Source: Rossellomorea marisflavi
Lineage (GTDB): Bacteria; Bacillota; Bacilli; Bacillales; Bacillaceae_B
Direction: 5' to 3'
Assembly: GCA_003667865.1 (NCBI GenBank)
Contig: CP033051.1
Location: 507,501-571,500 of the forward strand
Length of the DNA: 64,000 nt
How positions within the stretch are numbered: position 1 is the stretch's first letter; each line of letters starts with the position of its first letter. Below the pieces are notes generated by a model that saw nothing but the letters and a program-made list of their open reading frames with translations, searched no databases and had not been told where the DNA came from. The position numbers were made by a program, and so were the translations under genes. This document shows, one piece after another, positions 7,927 to 17,748 of this stretch.

Positions 7927-10900
7927 TTACCTCCAACCAACAAACGCACTCCAAAATTCCGGATTCTCTTGCTCGAGACCCCAATTACCAGTCCCTTTAA
8001 TTCCGTATTTCTCAACAAGCTCATATTTCGCTTGGATGGATTGTTCATTTTCATACCAAATTGTATAGTTCCCTGGTTTTAAAATTTGTCCATACACATG
8101 TAATGGTGGATCTGTTGATGTAATCGTGAACTCGACCTTAGGAGACTGTGCTTGTTCATCATAGCTCACAACACCATTATAAACGCGAGTCGCTTCAGCA
8201 ACTTGCGCATTAGAAATTCCATAGCCTCCATACGTGTCACCCTCTCTCCAATAACGCCCATAGTGACCGATTCCAAGGACGATTTTTTCTTTTGGGACAC
8301 CTGAGGAAATCGCATATTGGATGGAACGCTCTACAAAATCAAGACTTGCGACAGGTCCAGGCTTCCCACCCGGATAGCTTTCATCATAAGCCATCACCAT
8401 TAGATAATCAGACTGTGTTCCAAGCTGAGCATAGTCGTACGAACCATGCCATCCTAATGTATAGTTATTTGGATTCGCCGCGACTGCTACAGAGACCTCT
8501 TTGTCTGCTGGTATTTTTGCACGTAGTAATCGAACCAAATCTGTATACTCATCGCGATACTCATGCGTGACATTTTCAATATCAACATTGACTCCATCCA
8601 GGTTATAAAGCATGACGGCTTCAGCGATTTGATCTGATAACAATTCACGATTCTCCAATGCTTCTACCCCTAACGAGCGATCCCAGTGATTACTTAAAAA
8701 GGGGACAACCCGGATTCCACTTGCTTGCATGGAGGCAATAAAATGCCGATCAAAAACTTGCGTCAGTTTTAACGAACCATCTGCGTTTATATCAAAATAC
8801 GTTGGGGCAACAACATTAACTGACCCTTGTGTATGCTGCATCGTTTCCATATACGTTGTCGAGCTTCCATGATATAAGTATCCCATATTGAATACCGTTT
8901 CCTCTGAAACCGTCTCCGCTTCAAGGCCAGCGATCATAGGTGCTTTTAACACTTGTCCGATATAGAGCATATCTGTTTTTAGTCCGTTTAACACTCTCAG
9001 CTCTTCAATGGAAGTTCCTAGTACCATAGATATTTTCCACAGCGTATCTCCTGAGCCAACAACATAACTAGAAACGCCAGAAAGCAGTGACTTGCTTTCA
9101 TTTCCAAAGTGGTCGACTTGGTTTACAGTTATAAAAGGCTTCTGACCATTTAATGCTGATAGGTCAAGGTCTACTTGGAAGTGACCAGTATCGTCGAGTA
9201 CCGCCGTTTCCGTAATGGTTATCGGGTTTGTTTGCCCAGCAACTTGAATGGTTACCGTGCTGTTTCGTTCTGCGGTACCTTGAATGGTAAACATATAGCC
9301 TGTGGTCGTCTTCCTCAACTGACTTTGCGTTAGAACAGGCTGCAGGGCAACTGTATCTTTTTCAATCGAACGTTTGATTATAGAGCTAACATTCCCTGCT
9401 GGGTCCTTTTGCGTTACAGCTACTTGTAATGCACCTTCAGATAACGCCGACAAGTTCAATGGTTTGGAAAAAACACCATCCACAACGAGTGCGGATTCTT
9501 TTATAGTATTTGTACCATCTGTAACCTCAACCGTGACAACGGCTCCCTCTTCACCACTTGCTCCATGAACATGATAGGCCTTCACATTCTGTGAATGAAC
9601 CCTTCCGTCCTCTTCCATTTCAAAGGATAGCAACTCCGAAACCGTGGTATCTTTTTCTATTACAAAGTCCTTTGTATCCCCTATATTTTGCATGACATCC
9701 TTTGTCTTCACATGTCCTGTTAATGTTCCATCTTGGAGCATGCTTACATCAAGATGGATCAGAAAACTACCCTGTTCATCTGCTTTTACTGAGCTATACA
9801 CCGTTTTGCTTCCGTCCGTGATTTCTACCTGAACTGCTGCATGTTGCTCTGTTGTTCCAATGACTTCATAGCTATGAAGATTTTCATTGTTGATAATTGG
9901 CATCGGCTCAAGTTCGACTGTAAGAGGACCTATCAAGTCCATTGGTATGGATTTTGTTGAAACAGGACTCGCATTCCCGGCTTCATCAACCTGAAACATT
10001 GACAGCTCCATTACGTCTCCTTTGAAGGTCCGTCCCTCTTGGGTGAAGTCGGTTTGTAGTGTGAAGGTTCCGATTGTTGGCACCTTGAGTTGGTGTGTTT
10101 GTTCCGTTCCGTATTTGTCTTTAAAGTTTAGCTGAACAGTACTTCCAGGCTCTCCTTGCCCCGTAATGGAGTAACGTTTACTGTTTTGGTTATGGATGGT
10201 CACAGGGTCCTCGACAACAATGGCTGTTGGGGCCGTTGTATCCTTTTGCACAATGTTTGTGTCTGTAATGCTTTTGTTTCCTGCGTCGTCTTGTTGGAAA
10301 AAGTCAAAGATTACGCTACCATCCTGCAATTCTGTTAGGTTCAGTGTCATGGTGAAAATCCCATTTTCGTCTGTGACTGCATGGTGTTCAACTGTATTTC
10401 CTTCTGAGTCTGATACAACAGCTGTTATTGTTGTGTCAGGATCTCCTTGTCCATGAACGTCATAGGCTGAAGTGGTATTGATTCCTACTGGCTTTAAATC
10501 GAGAATTGTCACCTCACTAATGGTTACATCCTTTACTGTTTGGAAGGAGCCGATTACACTTTCATTTCCGGAACGGTCAGTGCTTTTAGCAGAAAACATA
10601 ATCGTCCCTTCTTGAAAAGGAATGGCATTGATCGTTAGTATAAAGCTTCCATTTTCATCAGCAACGGCTTCTTCATGTAAGGTGTTTATTCCATCTGAGA
10701 CATCAATCGAGATCGTGGACCCAGGCTCAGCAACACCACGTATGTCCACTTGGTCTTCATTCTGAACGTTTATCGCTGCCGGAACGCGTAATAGCGGTGC
10801 TTCTGGCTTCTGAGTATCTTTTATGACTTGGGCTTCCACAGCAGAACTCGAATTGCCATATGCATCAATCGCGACTGCTCGAATGGTTAACACACCATCA

Positions 10901-12723
10901 GAGAAGCTTGTTAAATCTACATTCTTGTTAAAAAATCCTTCCGTTACATTGACCTCTTCCTGTACAGTTTGCCCAGACTCATCATGTAGTTCCAGTATTA
11001 CAGTTTGGGCCCCTTGGACAGAGCCAGATACTGGGTATGAATTTATCGTTTCTAACGTTACTTCCTTAGGCTGTAGAACTAATTCTTGAGGGCCCAACAC
11101 ATCTTTCGTTACGGTCAACTGTGTTTCTTCACTTATGTTTCCAGCCCCATCAATGGCTACCACTGAAAATGTTATCGCGCCGTCTGCTAAAGAACTGATG
11201 TTTTCTGTAAAAGTAAAGCTACCATCTGCTGTACTTGTTGCTGTTGTTTTTAACGTAGCACCAGTCTCATCTTGAATGACCATTTCTAATGAGCTATTGG
11301 GTTCTGTTGTTCCTTTTACGGTATAGTGATCAGCATTTTCTTGTTGAATTACTTGTAATGCTTCTACTGTAGGTCGGCTCGGTGGTGTTGCGTCCACCGG
11401 TACAACCTCTCTTTCTGGAATTAGTAATGTTTGGCCAACATAGATTCTATCAGTCGAAAGGTTATTCAATGTTTTTATATTGGTTACAGTCGTACCATAA
11501 CTTTTAGCAATAAGACTTAACGTATCACCTGACACAACGGTATAACGGTTTAGCTGCTTATCTGGTAATTCTTCTGGAGCAAGTGTCTCTACAACTGGTA
11601 TTTTCAGAACTTGTCCAATATAGATATTTGTTGAATTCATTTGATTGAGTTGCTGAATGTCTTGGATTGTTGTTCCGTAATTTTTTGCAATGACACTTAG
11701 TGAATCTCCAGCCTTCACTGTATAAGTTGTCGCTGTTGGTGTTCCTGTTATTGGTTCTGGAGTTGGCTCTGGTTGTGAGGCACTTGGCACTTGTAGTACC
11801 TGCCCAGGATAAATACTGGTTGTTGATAAGTTGTTCACCCTTTGAATTTCCTGAGTCGTTGTTCCATAATTTTTGGCTATAACACTTAGGTAATCACCTG
11901 CTTGTACCGTATAGGATATTGTCGTTGTAGGAACTTCCTGAACGGGTGCAGTGTTCGCTATCGGAATTTGTAGCACTTGCCCAGGGTAAATGTTCGTTGT
12001 CGATAGGTTATTCAGCTGCTGAATAGCGTCAACAGTAGTTCCATAATTTTTAGCGATAACACTTAAGGCATCACCCGCTTTTACGGTATATGTTTGAGAT
12101 GTTGTCGGTGCGGGTTCTGGTTCTTTATTAACAGTCTGTGCTACTGGAATTTTTAATTTTTGACCAATAAAAAGAATATCTGTAGCCATATTATTTGCTT
12201 GTTTGATAGCTGTCGTCGTGGTTGAGAATCTTGTTGCCAACAAGTATAGCGTGTCTCCTGAAACAACCGTGTACGAATAGAATGGAAGCTTCAGAACTTG
12301 TCCAACATAGATCACATCAGACGTCATGTTGTTCAGTTCTTTTAGTTGGGTCACGGTTATACCGTTGTTTTTCGCAATAAGTGAAAGTGCATCTCCACTT
12401 TTCACTGTGTATGTAAGAAGTGGAGATGTGCTCTGTGTTTGAACCGCGCTTGACGTTTGGGCATTAACTCTATGGTCACCGACTGGGTCATTAAGATACA
12501 TAACACCAACAAGCATGGTCCCTGCTATGATCTTCACTGTTTTTATTTTCAGGCCTGGGTACTTTTCTGATGCAATTCGTCTTGCTTCTATTAAGAGGGA
12601 TTGCTTACTTGGACTGGGTAACTCCCCAAGCTCCTTCGCAAACTCTTCTGCAAACCCACCCACTCTAATGAGTAGTGTATAGTCCTCACCTTCACGAGCA
12701 ATGGAATACTCTCGTATGTTCAT
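7927..12723 (-). CDS. Giant LysM x7 / Ig-like x8 / GH18 wall glycosidase
   Basis: 1598 residues. An N-terminal ~65-residue cytoplasmic-looking domain is followed by one membrane segment (TVKIIAGTMLVGVMYL), so it is probably tethered rather than released. Six LysM domains (YTVKSGDALSLIAK type, each ending .Y.GQ.L..P) cover about 110-440. Eight ~95-residue Ig-like repeats beginning DxxxP and ending D.AGN follow. A seventh LysM (YVVGSGDTLWKI) precedes a C-terminal GH18 domain with LDGVNVDIENV, which keeps the catalytic Glu of DxxDxxxE, and MVMAYDESYPGG. The tail matches YaaH/SleL-type peptidoglycan glucosaminidases. ATG 12723 is chosen over the longer frame because TTGGAGGAA lies 8 bases before it. 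Ig repeat 5 contains the AGGGACGGACCTT word and is four residues longer than the others. Confidence 0.9.
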   Translation of the reverse strand: MNIREYSIAREGEDYTLLIRVGGFAEEFAKELGELPSPSKQSLLIEARRIASEKYPGLKIKTVKIIAGTMLVGVMYLNDPVGDHRVNAQTSSAVQTQSTSPLLTYTVKSGDALSLIAKNNGITVTQLKELNNMTSDVIYVGQVLKLPFYSYTVVSGDTLYLLATRFSTTTTAIKQANNMATDILFIGQKLKIPVAQTVNKEPEPAPTTSQTYTVKAGDALSVIAKNYGTTVDAIQQLNNLSTTNIYPGQVLQIPIANTAPVQEVPTTTISYTVQAGDYLSVIAKNYGTTTQEIQRVNNLSTTSIYPGQVLQVPSASQPEPTPEPITGTPTATTYTVKAGDSLSVIAKNYGTTIQDIQQLNQMNSTNIYIGQVLKIPVVETLAPEELPDKQLNRYTVVSGDTLSLIAKSYGTTVTNIKTLNNLSTDRIYVGQTLLIPEREVVPVDATPPSRPTVEALQVIQQENADHYTVKGTTEPNSSLEMVIQDETGATLKTTATSTADGSFTFTENISSLADGAITFSVVAIDGAGNISEETQLTVTKDVLGPQELVLQPKEVTLETINSYPVSGSVQGAQTVILELHDESGQTVQEEVNVTEGFFNKNVDLTSFSDGVLTIRAVAIDAYGNSSSAVEAQVIKDTQKPEAPLLRVPAAINVQNEDQVDIRGVAEPGSTISIDVSDGINTLHEEAVADENGSFILTINAIPFQEGTIMFSAKSTDRSGNESVIGSFQTVKDVTISEVTILDLKPVGINTTSAYDVHGQGDPDTTITAVVSDSEGNTVEHHAVTDENGIFTMTLNLTELQDGSVIFDFFQQDDAGNKSITDTNIVQKDTTAPTAIVVEDPVTIHNQNSKRYSITGQGEPGSTVQLNFKDKYGTEQTHQLKVPTIGTFTLQTDFTQEGRTFKGDVMELSMFQVDEAGNASPVSTKSIPMDLIGPLTVELEPMPIINNENLHSYEVIGTTEQHAAVQVEITDGSKTVYSSVKADEQGSFLIHLDVSMLQDGTLTGHVKTKDVMQNIGDTKDFVIEKDTTVSELLSFEMEEDGRVHSQNVKAYHVHGASGEEGAVVTVEVTDGTNTIKESALVVDGVFSKPLNLSALSEGALQVAVTQKDPAGNVSSIIKRSIEKDTVALQPVLTQSQLRKTTTGYMFTIQGTAERNSTVTIQVAGQTNPITITETAVLDDTGHFQVDLDLSALNGQKPFITVNQVDHFGNESKSLLSGVSSYVVGSGDTLWKISMVLGTSIEELRVLNGLKTDMLYIGQVLKAPMIAGLEAETVSEETVFNMGYLYHGSSTTYMETMQHTQGSVNVVAPTYFDINADGSLKLTQVFDRHFIASMQASGIRVVPFLSNHWDRSLGVEALENRELLSDQIAEAVMLYNLDGVNVDIENVTHEYRDEYTDLVRLLRAKIPADKEVSVAVAANPNNYTLGWHGSYDYAQLGTQSDYLMVMAYDESYPGGKPGPVASLDFVERSIQYAISSGVPKEKIVLGIGHYGRYWREGDTYGGYGISNAQVAEATRVYNGVVSYDEQAQSPKVEFTITSTDPPLHVYGQILKPGNYTIWYENEQSIQAKYELVEKYGIKGTGNWGLEQENPEFWSAFVGWR
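10025..10040 (-). repeat. AGGGACGGACCTT word inside the LysM-GH18 gene
   Basis: AAGAGGGACGGACCTT on the minus strand encodes QEGRTF in Ig repeat 5. That repeat is 33 residues between the GxF and AGN landmarks, against 29 in the other seven. Deleting GAGGGACGGACC restores 29 with a hydrophobic residue in register. Confidence 0.85.
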
Positions 12724-13131
12724 AAAAAAATTCCTCCAAACCATCTTCTACTTAGAATAGTTTGTGTAGAAACCTGGAGTTTCATGAATAAAATGGATAT
12801 TTTTTATAATGATGTAAACCATGTAATCATCATAATAATGATCTTATCTCTCATGTAAAAGTTCATGCTGTGTAAAAAAACAATATATAAACAAAAATAT
12901 TCTTTAATAACCAGAATAAATTTAATTGTTTTCAGGCTAAAATAAGTAACACATTTAAAGTTCTTTTCTATCACTTTACACTGATGTTAATTAAAGTTAA
13001 TATTAAAATATAGCCGGATTCCTTTCTGTAGAAAAATTTAGAGAACCTAAACATACAGAACATATAACAGTAAATATAATCCTATAATCAATTGGGAAAA
13101 ACATTGAAAAAGAAAATGGAGGCGAATCAGT
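12724..13131. other. Divergent intergenic region, AT-rich
   Basis: About 400 bases between the LysM-GH18 gene and the antitoxin gene. It is very AT-rich, with several short inverted stretches (such as ATCATAATAATGAT near 12830). No open frame, repeat family member or convincing promoter could be singled out. Confidence 0.5.
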
Positions 13132-13428
13132 ATGGCTAGAGCAAAAGGAGAAGGAGCAGTCATTACTTCAAAGTCTATTTCTGCTAAAATTTCGTCTCAA
13201 AATCAAATTACAATTCCTATTGAGGTTCGGCAATCATTTGATTGTGGCCCTGGTGATAAACTCGTATTTGTGTTTGATGAAAATCAGGAACAAATACTTA
13301 TAAAAGCACAAAAAAAAGAATCACTTTTAGATTTATTTGGAAGTATGCCACCAAAAGGAAGCACTGAACAAATGGATTGGGAAGAGATAAGGAAATTAGC
13401 AAGAGAAGAAATGATTTCTCCTGAGTAA
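13132..13428 (+). CDS. AbrB/MazE-type antitoxin
   Basis: 98 residues. The N-terminal half is a swapped-hairpin DNA-binding domain: ISAKISSQNQITIPIEVRQSF followed by GPGDKLVFVFD, the classic AbrB/SpoVT pattern. The acidic C-terminal tail (MDWEEIRKLAREEM) is the likely toxin-wrapping segment. A TGGAGGCG site lies 7 bases before the ATG. It sits 29 bases upstream of a PIN-domain gene, the standard antitoxin-toxin order. It probably represses its own promoter; no operator could be picked out with certainty. Its pairing with a VapC-type toxin is inferred from position and family. Confidence 0.88.
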   Translation: MARAKGEGAVITSKSISAKISSQNQITIPIEVRQSFDCGPGDKLVFVFDENQEQILIKAQKKESLLDLFGSMPPKGSTEQMDWEEIRKLAREEMISPE

Positions 13429-13457
13429 TTTTCAGAGAGAAAGCGAGTTGTTGTTTC

Positions 13458-13880
13458 ATGTATCTTTTAGATACTAATGTCATTATTCGATTCTTAACAA
13501 ATGATGATGAAATTCAATCACCACAGGCATTCCAACTATTTAAAAAGACAATCGAAGAAGACTTGACCTTGGTTTTACATCCTTTAGTGATTGTGGAATG
13601 CTGTTATATACTCCAATCTAAAAGATACGGTTATACGAAAGAAGAGGTTAAGGAAAACCTGTTTCGACTAATAGCATCTTCTAATATTAAGACAATCGAA
13701 AAAGAAATTGTCGAAAAGGCATTAGAAGCATTCAGTAAACATAATGTAGACTTTACAGATGCTTATATTGCTGTGACAGTAAATCTAAGCCAAGATTTAC
13801 ACTCAACCATTACTTGGAACAAAAAAGACTTTAAGCGGTTGTCAACTGAGTTCTACAAGCCAGAGGATATTCTAAAGTAA
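13458..13880 (+). CDS. PIN-domain (VapC-type) toxin
   Basis: 140 residues. The PIN fold starts with MYLLDTNVIIRFLT, carrying the first catalytic Asp at residue 5. A second acidic residue is in VIVECCYIL, and the third cluster is VDFTDAYIAV. The C-terminal TWNKKDF.RL segment completes the family pattern. PIN toxins are Mg-dependent RNases that cut tRNA or rRNA; the target here is unknown. The gene follows the AbrB-type antitoxin closely and has a weak ribosome site (GAGAGAAAGCGAG), consistent with translation coupled to or lower than the antitoxin. All expected acidic residues are present, so the toxin looks intact. Confidence 0.87.
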   Translation: MYLLDTNVIIRFLTNDDEIQSPQAFQLFKKTIEEDLTLVLHPLVIVECCYILQSKRYGYTKEEVKENLFRLIASSNIKTIEKEIVEKALEAFSKHNVDFTDAYIAVTVNLSQDLHSTITWNKKDFKRLSTEFYKPEDILK

Positions 13881-13883
13881 TCA

Positions 13884-13915
13884 AAAGAAACCTAGACAAT
13901 GTCTAGGTTTCTTTT
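13884..13915 (+). terminator. Bidirectional-looking terminator after the toxin gene
   Basis: AAAAGAAACCTAGAC, loop AAT, GTCTAGGTTTCTTTT: a perfect stem just after the toxin stop. Confidence 0.88.
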
Positions 13916-13934
13916 CGTATAATCCCCTTAATGT

Positions 13935-13971
13935 AAAAGCCCCCAACAAGAAACTTGTTAGGGGCCTTCTT
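13935..13971 (-). terminator. Terminator of the SLH subtilase
   Basis: On the minus strand GGCCCCTAACAAG, TTT, CTTGTTGGGGGC, then TTTTAC. It starts next to the stop codon. Confidence 0.88.
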
Positions 13972-16260
13972 TTAATTCACTCGAAATGCAGGATTCAAAG
14001 TACGAGAAAGTAGTGCACTAAAATCGGAACGCGTTAAAGAGTCATCTGGCTTGAAGAGACCTCCAGGATACCCTTGCGTAATTCCTTCAGCAAGAATCCT
14101 ACGAATCGACGTGTAGGATTTTGCTGTTTCTGGTACATCCGTAAAACTGACTTCCGCTTCTTTTGTTAGGTTAAAGGCTCTTGCAATAAAAATCGCCATC
14201 TGACCTCTCGTAACCGATTCATTAGGTCTGAAGGTTCCATCAGGAAATCCTTGAATAATTCCTAACTCTGCTGCCACCTGGATGTATCCTGAAGCGGTAT
14301 TACCTTTTGCGACATCCGGAAATTCTGTTTCTCTCTGTTCACCTGATAACCCTAGTGCTCGTCCTATCATGGTTGCTGCAGCCGCACGACTGACTCGATC
14401 GCTAGGTCCAAATGTATAGCTGTTATAACCAAAGATAATCTCATTATTATATAAATAATCAATCTCTTTTTTAAAGCGATGGTCTATTGGTACATCATAG
14501 AACGTTTCTCCTGGTTTCAGTACAATAACCGACACTTCCTTCTTAGCATTGCCATCTGTTGAGCGCACCATCACTGTAGCTTTTCCTTTTTGAAACGCTT
14601 GAAGTTGTCCAGTCTGATTAACGGTCACAATTTCAGGGTGTGACGAGGCCCACGTTACATTTTTATCTGTTGCATCTTGAGGGGAAACTGTTGCAGAGAC
14701 AACAGTAGTCTCTCCCTCAGTTAAAAGGACTTCCTCTTGACTTACAGCAATCGAAGTAACAAGCTTTGAATTGTTCACAACAACATAAAATCGGCCGGTT
14801 ACCGAATATTCCCCGTCACTCGCTGTTATATCAACATAACTACCACCTGCTGTTACACCTGTTAAGCTCACGTAACGTTTATCGATAATTGAGGCACGAA
14901 TATGATGATTCTCAAGTTTAAAGCTATAGGTTAGCACATCACCATCTTGATCTGTAAATAAAGGGTCCAAGTCCATTTTGATCGTTTCATTCAAATTTAG
15001 TACCACGTTTTCTAATTGTTGTGATACCGTTGGTGCATTATTTCGAACTTCACCATTGGAACTTCCCAAAGTAAACTTCGCTTCATTCCAGAATATTTTC
15101 CCCCAGCCTGTATAGTCATCATGGCCAGGCGTACCAAGATCAACGGCACTGTTCACTAGCATACTCTGAAGCTCCTGATTGGTCGCTAATGGGAACTTTT
15201 GTTTTAATAGCGCTAAAAAACCAGAAACATAGGGTGTTGCCATACTGGTTCCGCTTAAATAAGCATATTGATCCCCGATATAGGTGCTTGCAATCATCAC
15301 ACCTGGTGCTGAGATATCAACTTCAGGACCAACAGAGGAAAAGGTCGCTTTTTGATCGTTTTGATCAATCGCAGCGACAGCAATCGTGGAGGAATATACA
15401 GCAGGATAATCCACACCACTGTTGTCTACCTCGTCATCATTACCGGCAGCAGCGACAACAACCATACCTCGGTCATACGCAGCTTGAAAGGCTAATTCAA
15501 GGTCTCCATACCCGGTTTGTCCACCTAAGCTCAGGTTAATAATGTCCATATCCTGTTGAATTGCCCAATCAATCCCGGCTAAGAGTGTGCTTGTATCACT
15601 AGATCCTGTTTCGTCAAATACTTTTACTGCATAAATAGAAGAGTTGTACGCCACTCCAATCACACCACGATCATTTTTTAAAGCACCAATTGTTCCAGCT
15701 ACATGTGTGCCATGGCCGTTAAAATCATGATACGAAGGATAACGATATCGGTCCGGATGCGTTTCATTAATAAAAGACACTCCACCCGCTATACGTAAAT
15801 CGGTATGTGTTGTATCGATACCAGAGTCAAAAACCCCAATTTTAATACCTTTTCCAGAATATCCGTTAGTCCATGCTTGTCCAATACCACTGTGAGCAAT
15901 GCCCCAATCCTCAAAATCTCCACCTTGAATCGATGTGTTCGACAACTCCATGGAATGATCACTTAAACCTTCAACCTTCTTATTCTCCACTACGTTCAAC
16001 ACACTTACTTCAGCTTCTAGCTCATCAATATTAGAAAGAGGAATTGTTATTAGAAAGGCCGATAAAAATGGATACTTTTTGATAATAGTAGCTTCATAGT
16101 TTACTAGTACTTGTTCATTCAACACATTAGCATCTTGAAAATAGACAATCATCTCTCTAGAAATGCTTGATTCAGTATACTCTTCAGAAAATGCTACTGC
16201 ACTAGGAATGCTATAGCTAAAAAAGAGTAAGCATACTAGAGTTAGTTTAAATATATTCAT
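13972..16260 (-). CDS. SLH-anchored subtilisin-like protease (S8)
   Basis: 762 residues: signal peptide 1-23, a short pro-region, then a subtilase domain with Asp145 (VFDSGID), His183 (NGHGTHVAG), oxyanion Asn274 (AAAGND) and Ser339 (SGTSMATP). All four catalytic positions are intact. Two beta domains follow (about 400-500, then a Big_2-type domain with VTWASSHPEIVTV near 530-570), and the last 180 residues carry three SLH domains (FYDVPIDHRFKKEIDYLYN, FPDVAKGNTASGYIQVA, FTDVPETAKSYTSIRRI). It should be secreted and held on the wall polysaccharide. AGAGGGGATG lies before the ATG. It is a close architectural paralog of the partial protease at 62679, with AGIDWAI.QDMDI.N.S in common. Confidence 0.93.
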   Translation of the reverse strand: MNIFKLTLVCLLFFSYSIPSAVAFSEEYTESSISREMIVYFQDANVLNEQVLVNYEATIIKKYPFLSAFLITIPLSNIDELEAEVSVLNVVENKKVEGLSDHSMELSNTSIQGGDFEDWGIAHSGIGQAWTNGYSGKGIKIGVFDSGIDTTHTDLRIAGGVSFINETHPDRYRYPSYHDFNGHGTHVAGTIGALKNDRGVIGVAYNSSIYAVKVFDETGSSDTSTLLAGIDWAIQQDMDIINLSLGGQTGYGDLELAFQAAYDRGMVVVAAAGNDDEVDNSGVDYPAVYSSTIAVAAIDQNDQKATFSSVGPEVDISAPGVMIASTYIGDQYAYLSGTSMATPYVSGFLALLKQKFPLATNQELQSMLVNSAVDLGTPGHDDYTGWGKIFWNEAKFTLGSSNGEVRNNAPTVSQQLENVVLNLNETIKMDLDPLFTDQDGDVLTYSFKLENHHIRASIIDKRYVSLTGVTAGGSYVDITASDGEYSVTGRFYVVVNNSKLVTSIAVSQEEVLLTEGETTVVSATVSPQDATDKNVTWASSHPEIVTVNQTGQLQAFQKGKATVMVRSTDGNAKKEVSVIVLKPGETFYDVPIDHRFKKEIDYLYNNEIIFGYNSYTFGPSDRVSRAAAATMIGRALGLSGEQRETEFPDVAKGNTASGYIQVAAELGIIQGFPDGTFRPNESVTRGQMAIFIARAFNLTKEAEVSFTDVPETAKSYTSIRRILAEGITQGYPGGLFKPDDSLTRSDFSALLSRTLNPAFRVN

Positions 16261-16673
16261 ATAGTCATCCCCTCTCTTGGTGTATATGTAAATTCAAGGA
16301 GTCAAGCTATTATTGTATTGTTTTTGAATGATATAGTTGAGGTCTAACTATATTATAAAACATGGTATACTTTTCATCTTCAGAACATCCTTCCAATATT
16401 GGAAACAAATTCCTACATTCTGAGATATTGTCCTACTAAGCTTATCTATAAAAATTCTTCTCCAAGCGATGACAGCTGTCGTCCCCACATTTACTCAGCA
16501 TTCCAACCCTATTACACTAGCGGGATCTTTGGGGAATTTTCACTCCACAACTAATAATTTTCTAGAACAGTCAGGGAATATAGTTGAAGAAGCAAACGGT
16601 ATTTATGCCCTAACTTTGATAAGGTAAGTTAGATACCGAAAACCATTACGGAAAAATGTAATATATTTTACCA
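16261..16673. other. Intergenic region upstream of trhO
   Basis: About 410 bases between the divergent protease and trhO genes. It holds a short palindrome (GACAGCTGTC near 16470) and a 53-codon frame at roughly 16470-16628 with no ribosome site, which I do not count as a gene. Nothing else could be recognised. Confidence 0.45.
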
Positions 16674-16703
16674 ATTAACTTTATCGTTATTTTTTGTTAT
16701 AAT
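16674..16703 (+). promoter_or_regulatory. Candidate sigma-A promoter of trhO
   Basis: TTAACT, 18 bases, TATAAT (16698-16703). This leaves a leader of about 75 bases before the ATG at 16785. Confidence 0.5.
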
Positions 16704-16784
16704 AGTTCCTCGTAAGAGTAATAAAGGAATCACGTATCCTTGTTATTTATATCTTGCAAATATAAATAGAGGTGGTATACAACA

Positions 16785-17747
16785 ATGACGAAAGATTATC
16801 GCGTATTGTTATATTATCAATATGTAACAATTGAAAACGGTGAAGAGTATTCACAGGAGCATAGAGCACTGTGTGAAGAACTTGGTTTATTAGGCAGAAT
16901 CCTAATTGCCGATGAAGGAATCAATGGTACAGTATCGGGTACGGTTGAGTCTACGAACAAGTATATGGAAGCGATGCATAACGATCCACGTTTTGCAGAT
17001 ATGGTTTTTAAAATTGACGAAGAGGACGAGCATGCATTTAAAAAGCTAAAAGTTCGTTATCGTCCAGAGCTTGTAACCCTTCGATTAGAGGATGATGTTA
17101 ATCCACACGAGATTACAGGTCAATATCTAAATCCAAAAGAATTCTACGAAGCAATCCAAAGTGAAGATACTGTTCTTCTTGATGCTCGTAATGACTATGA
17201 ATATGATTTAGGACACTTCAGAGGAGCGATCAGACCGGATATCCGTAACTTCCGTGATCTTCCTGATTGGGTCCGTGAAAATAAAGAAATTTTAGAAGGT
17301 AAAAAAGTAGTTACGTATTGTACAGGTGGTATCCGCTGTGAAAAGTTCTCAGGCTGGTTAAAACGTGAAGGCTTTGAGGATGTTGCTCAGCTACACGGTG
17401 GAATTGTAACATATGGTCAAGACCCAGAAGTACAAGGTGAGCTTTGGGATGGACAGCTTTACGTGTTCGATGAGCGAATCGCCGTTCCTGTAAACCGTAA
17501 AGAGCATGTAGTAGTTGGAAAAGACTATTACTCAGGTGAACCCTGTGAGCGCTACGTAAACTGCGCAAACCCTTTCTGTAACGATAAAATTCTATGCTCA
17601 GAAGAAAATGAGCACAAATATATGAGAAGCTGCTCTCACGAATGTCGTACTCATGAGCGTAACCGCTATGTAGTAGAGCACAACCTAAGCCCAGAAGAAG
17701 TAGCAAAACGCTTAGAAATTATTGAACAAGAAACAGCAAACGTATAA
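16785..17747 (+). CDS. trhO: tRNA uridine(34) hydroxylase TrhO
   Basis: 320 residues, the usual length of the YceA/YbfQ (TrhO) family. The N-terminal acylphosphatase-like part contains [16 protein letters not shown]. The central rhodanese domain has [19 protein letters not shown] and the active loop CTGGIRCEK. The C-terminal cysteine-rich part ([18 protein letters not shown], then [13 protein letters not shown]) completes the signature. The enzyme makes 5-hydroxyuridine at tRNA position 34 in the cytoplasm, the first step of mo5U formation in Bacillus. AGGTGG lies before the ATG. It is a single-gene unit closed by a hairpin made from the AGGGACGGACCTT word. Confidence 0.96.
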   Translation: MTKDYRVLLYYQYVTIENGEEYSQEHRALCEELGLLGRILIADEGINGTVSGTVESTNKYMEAMHNDPRFADMVFKIDEEDEHAFKKLKVRYRPELVTLRLEDDVNPHEITGQYLNPKEFYEAIQSEDTVLLDARNDYEYDLGHFRGAIRPDIRNFRDLPDWVRENKEILEGKKVVTYCTGGIRCEKFSGWLKREGFEDVAQLHGGIVTYGQDPEVQGELWDGQLYVFDERIAVPVNRKEHVVVGKDYYSGEPCERYVNCANPFCNDKILCSEENEHKYMRSCSHECRTHERNRYVVEHNLSPEEVAKRLEIIEQETANV

Positions 17748-17748
17748 A

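Noticed and set aside
16470..16628. 53-codon frame upstream of trhO
   Set aside because: No ribosome binding site or recognisable pattern; the stretch is compatible with chance.
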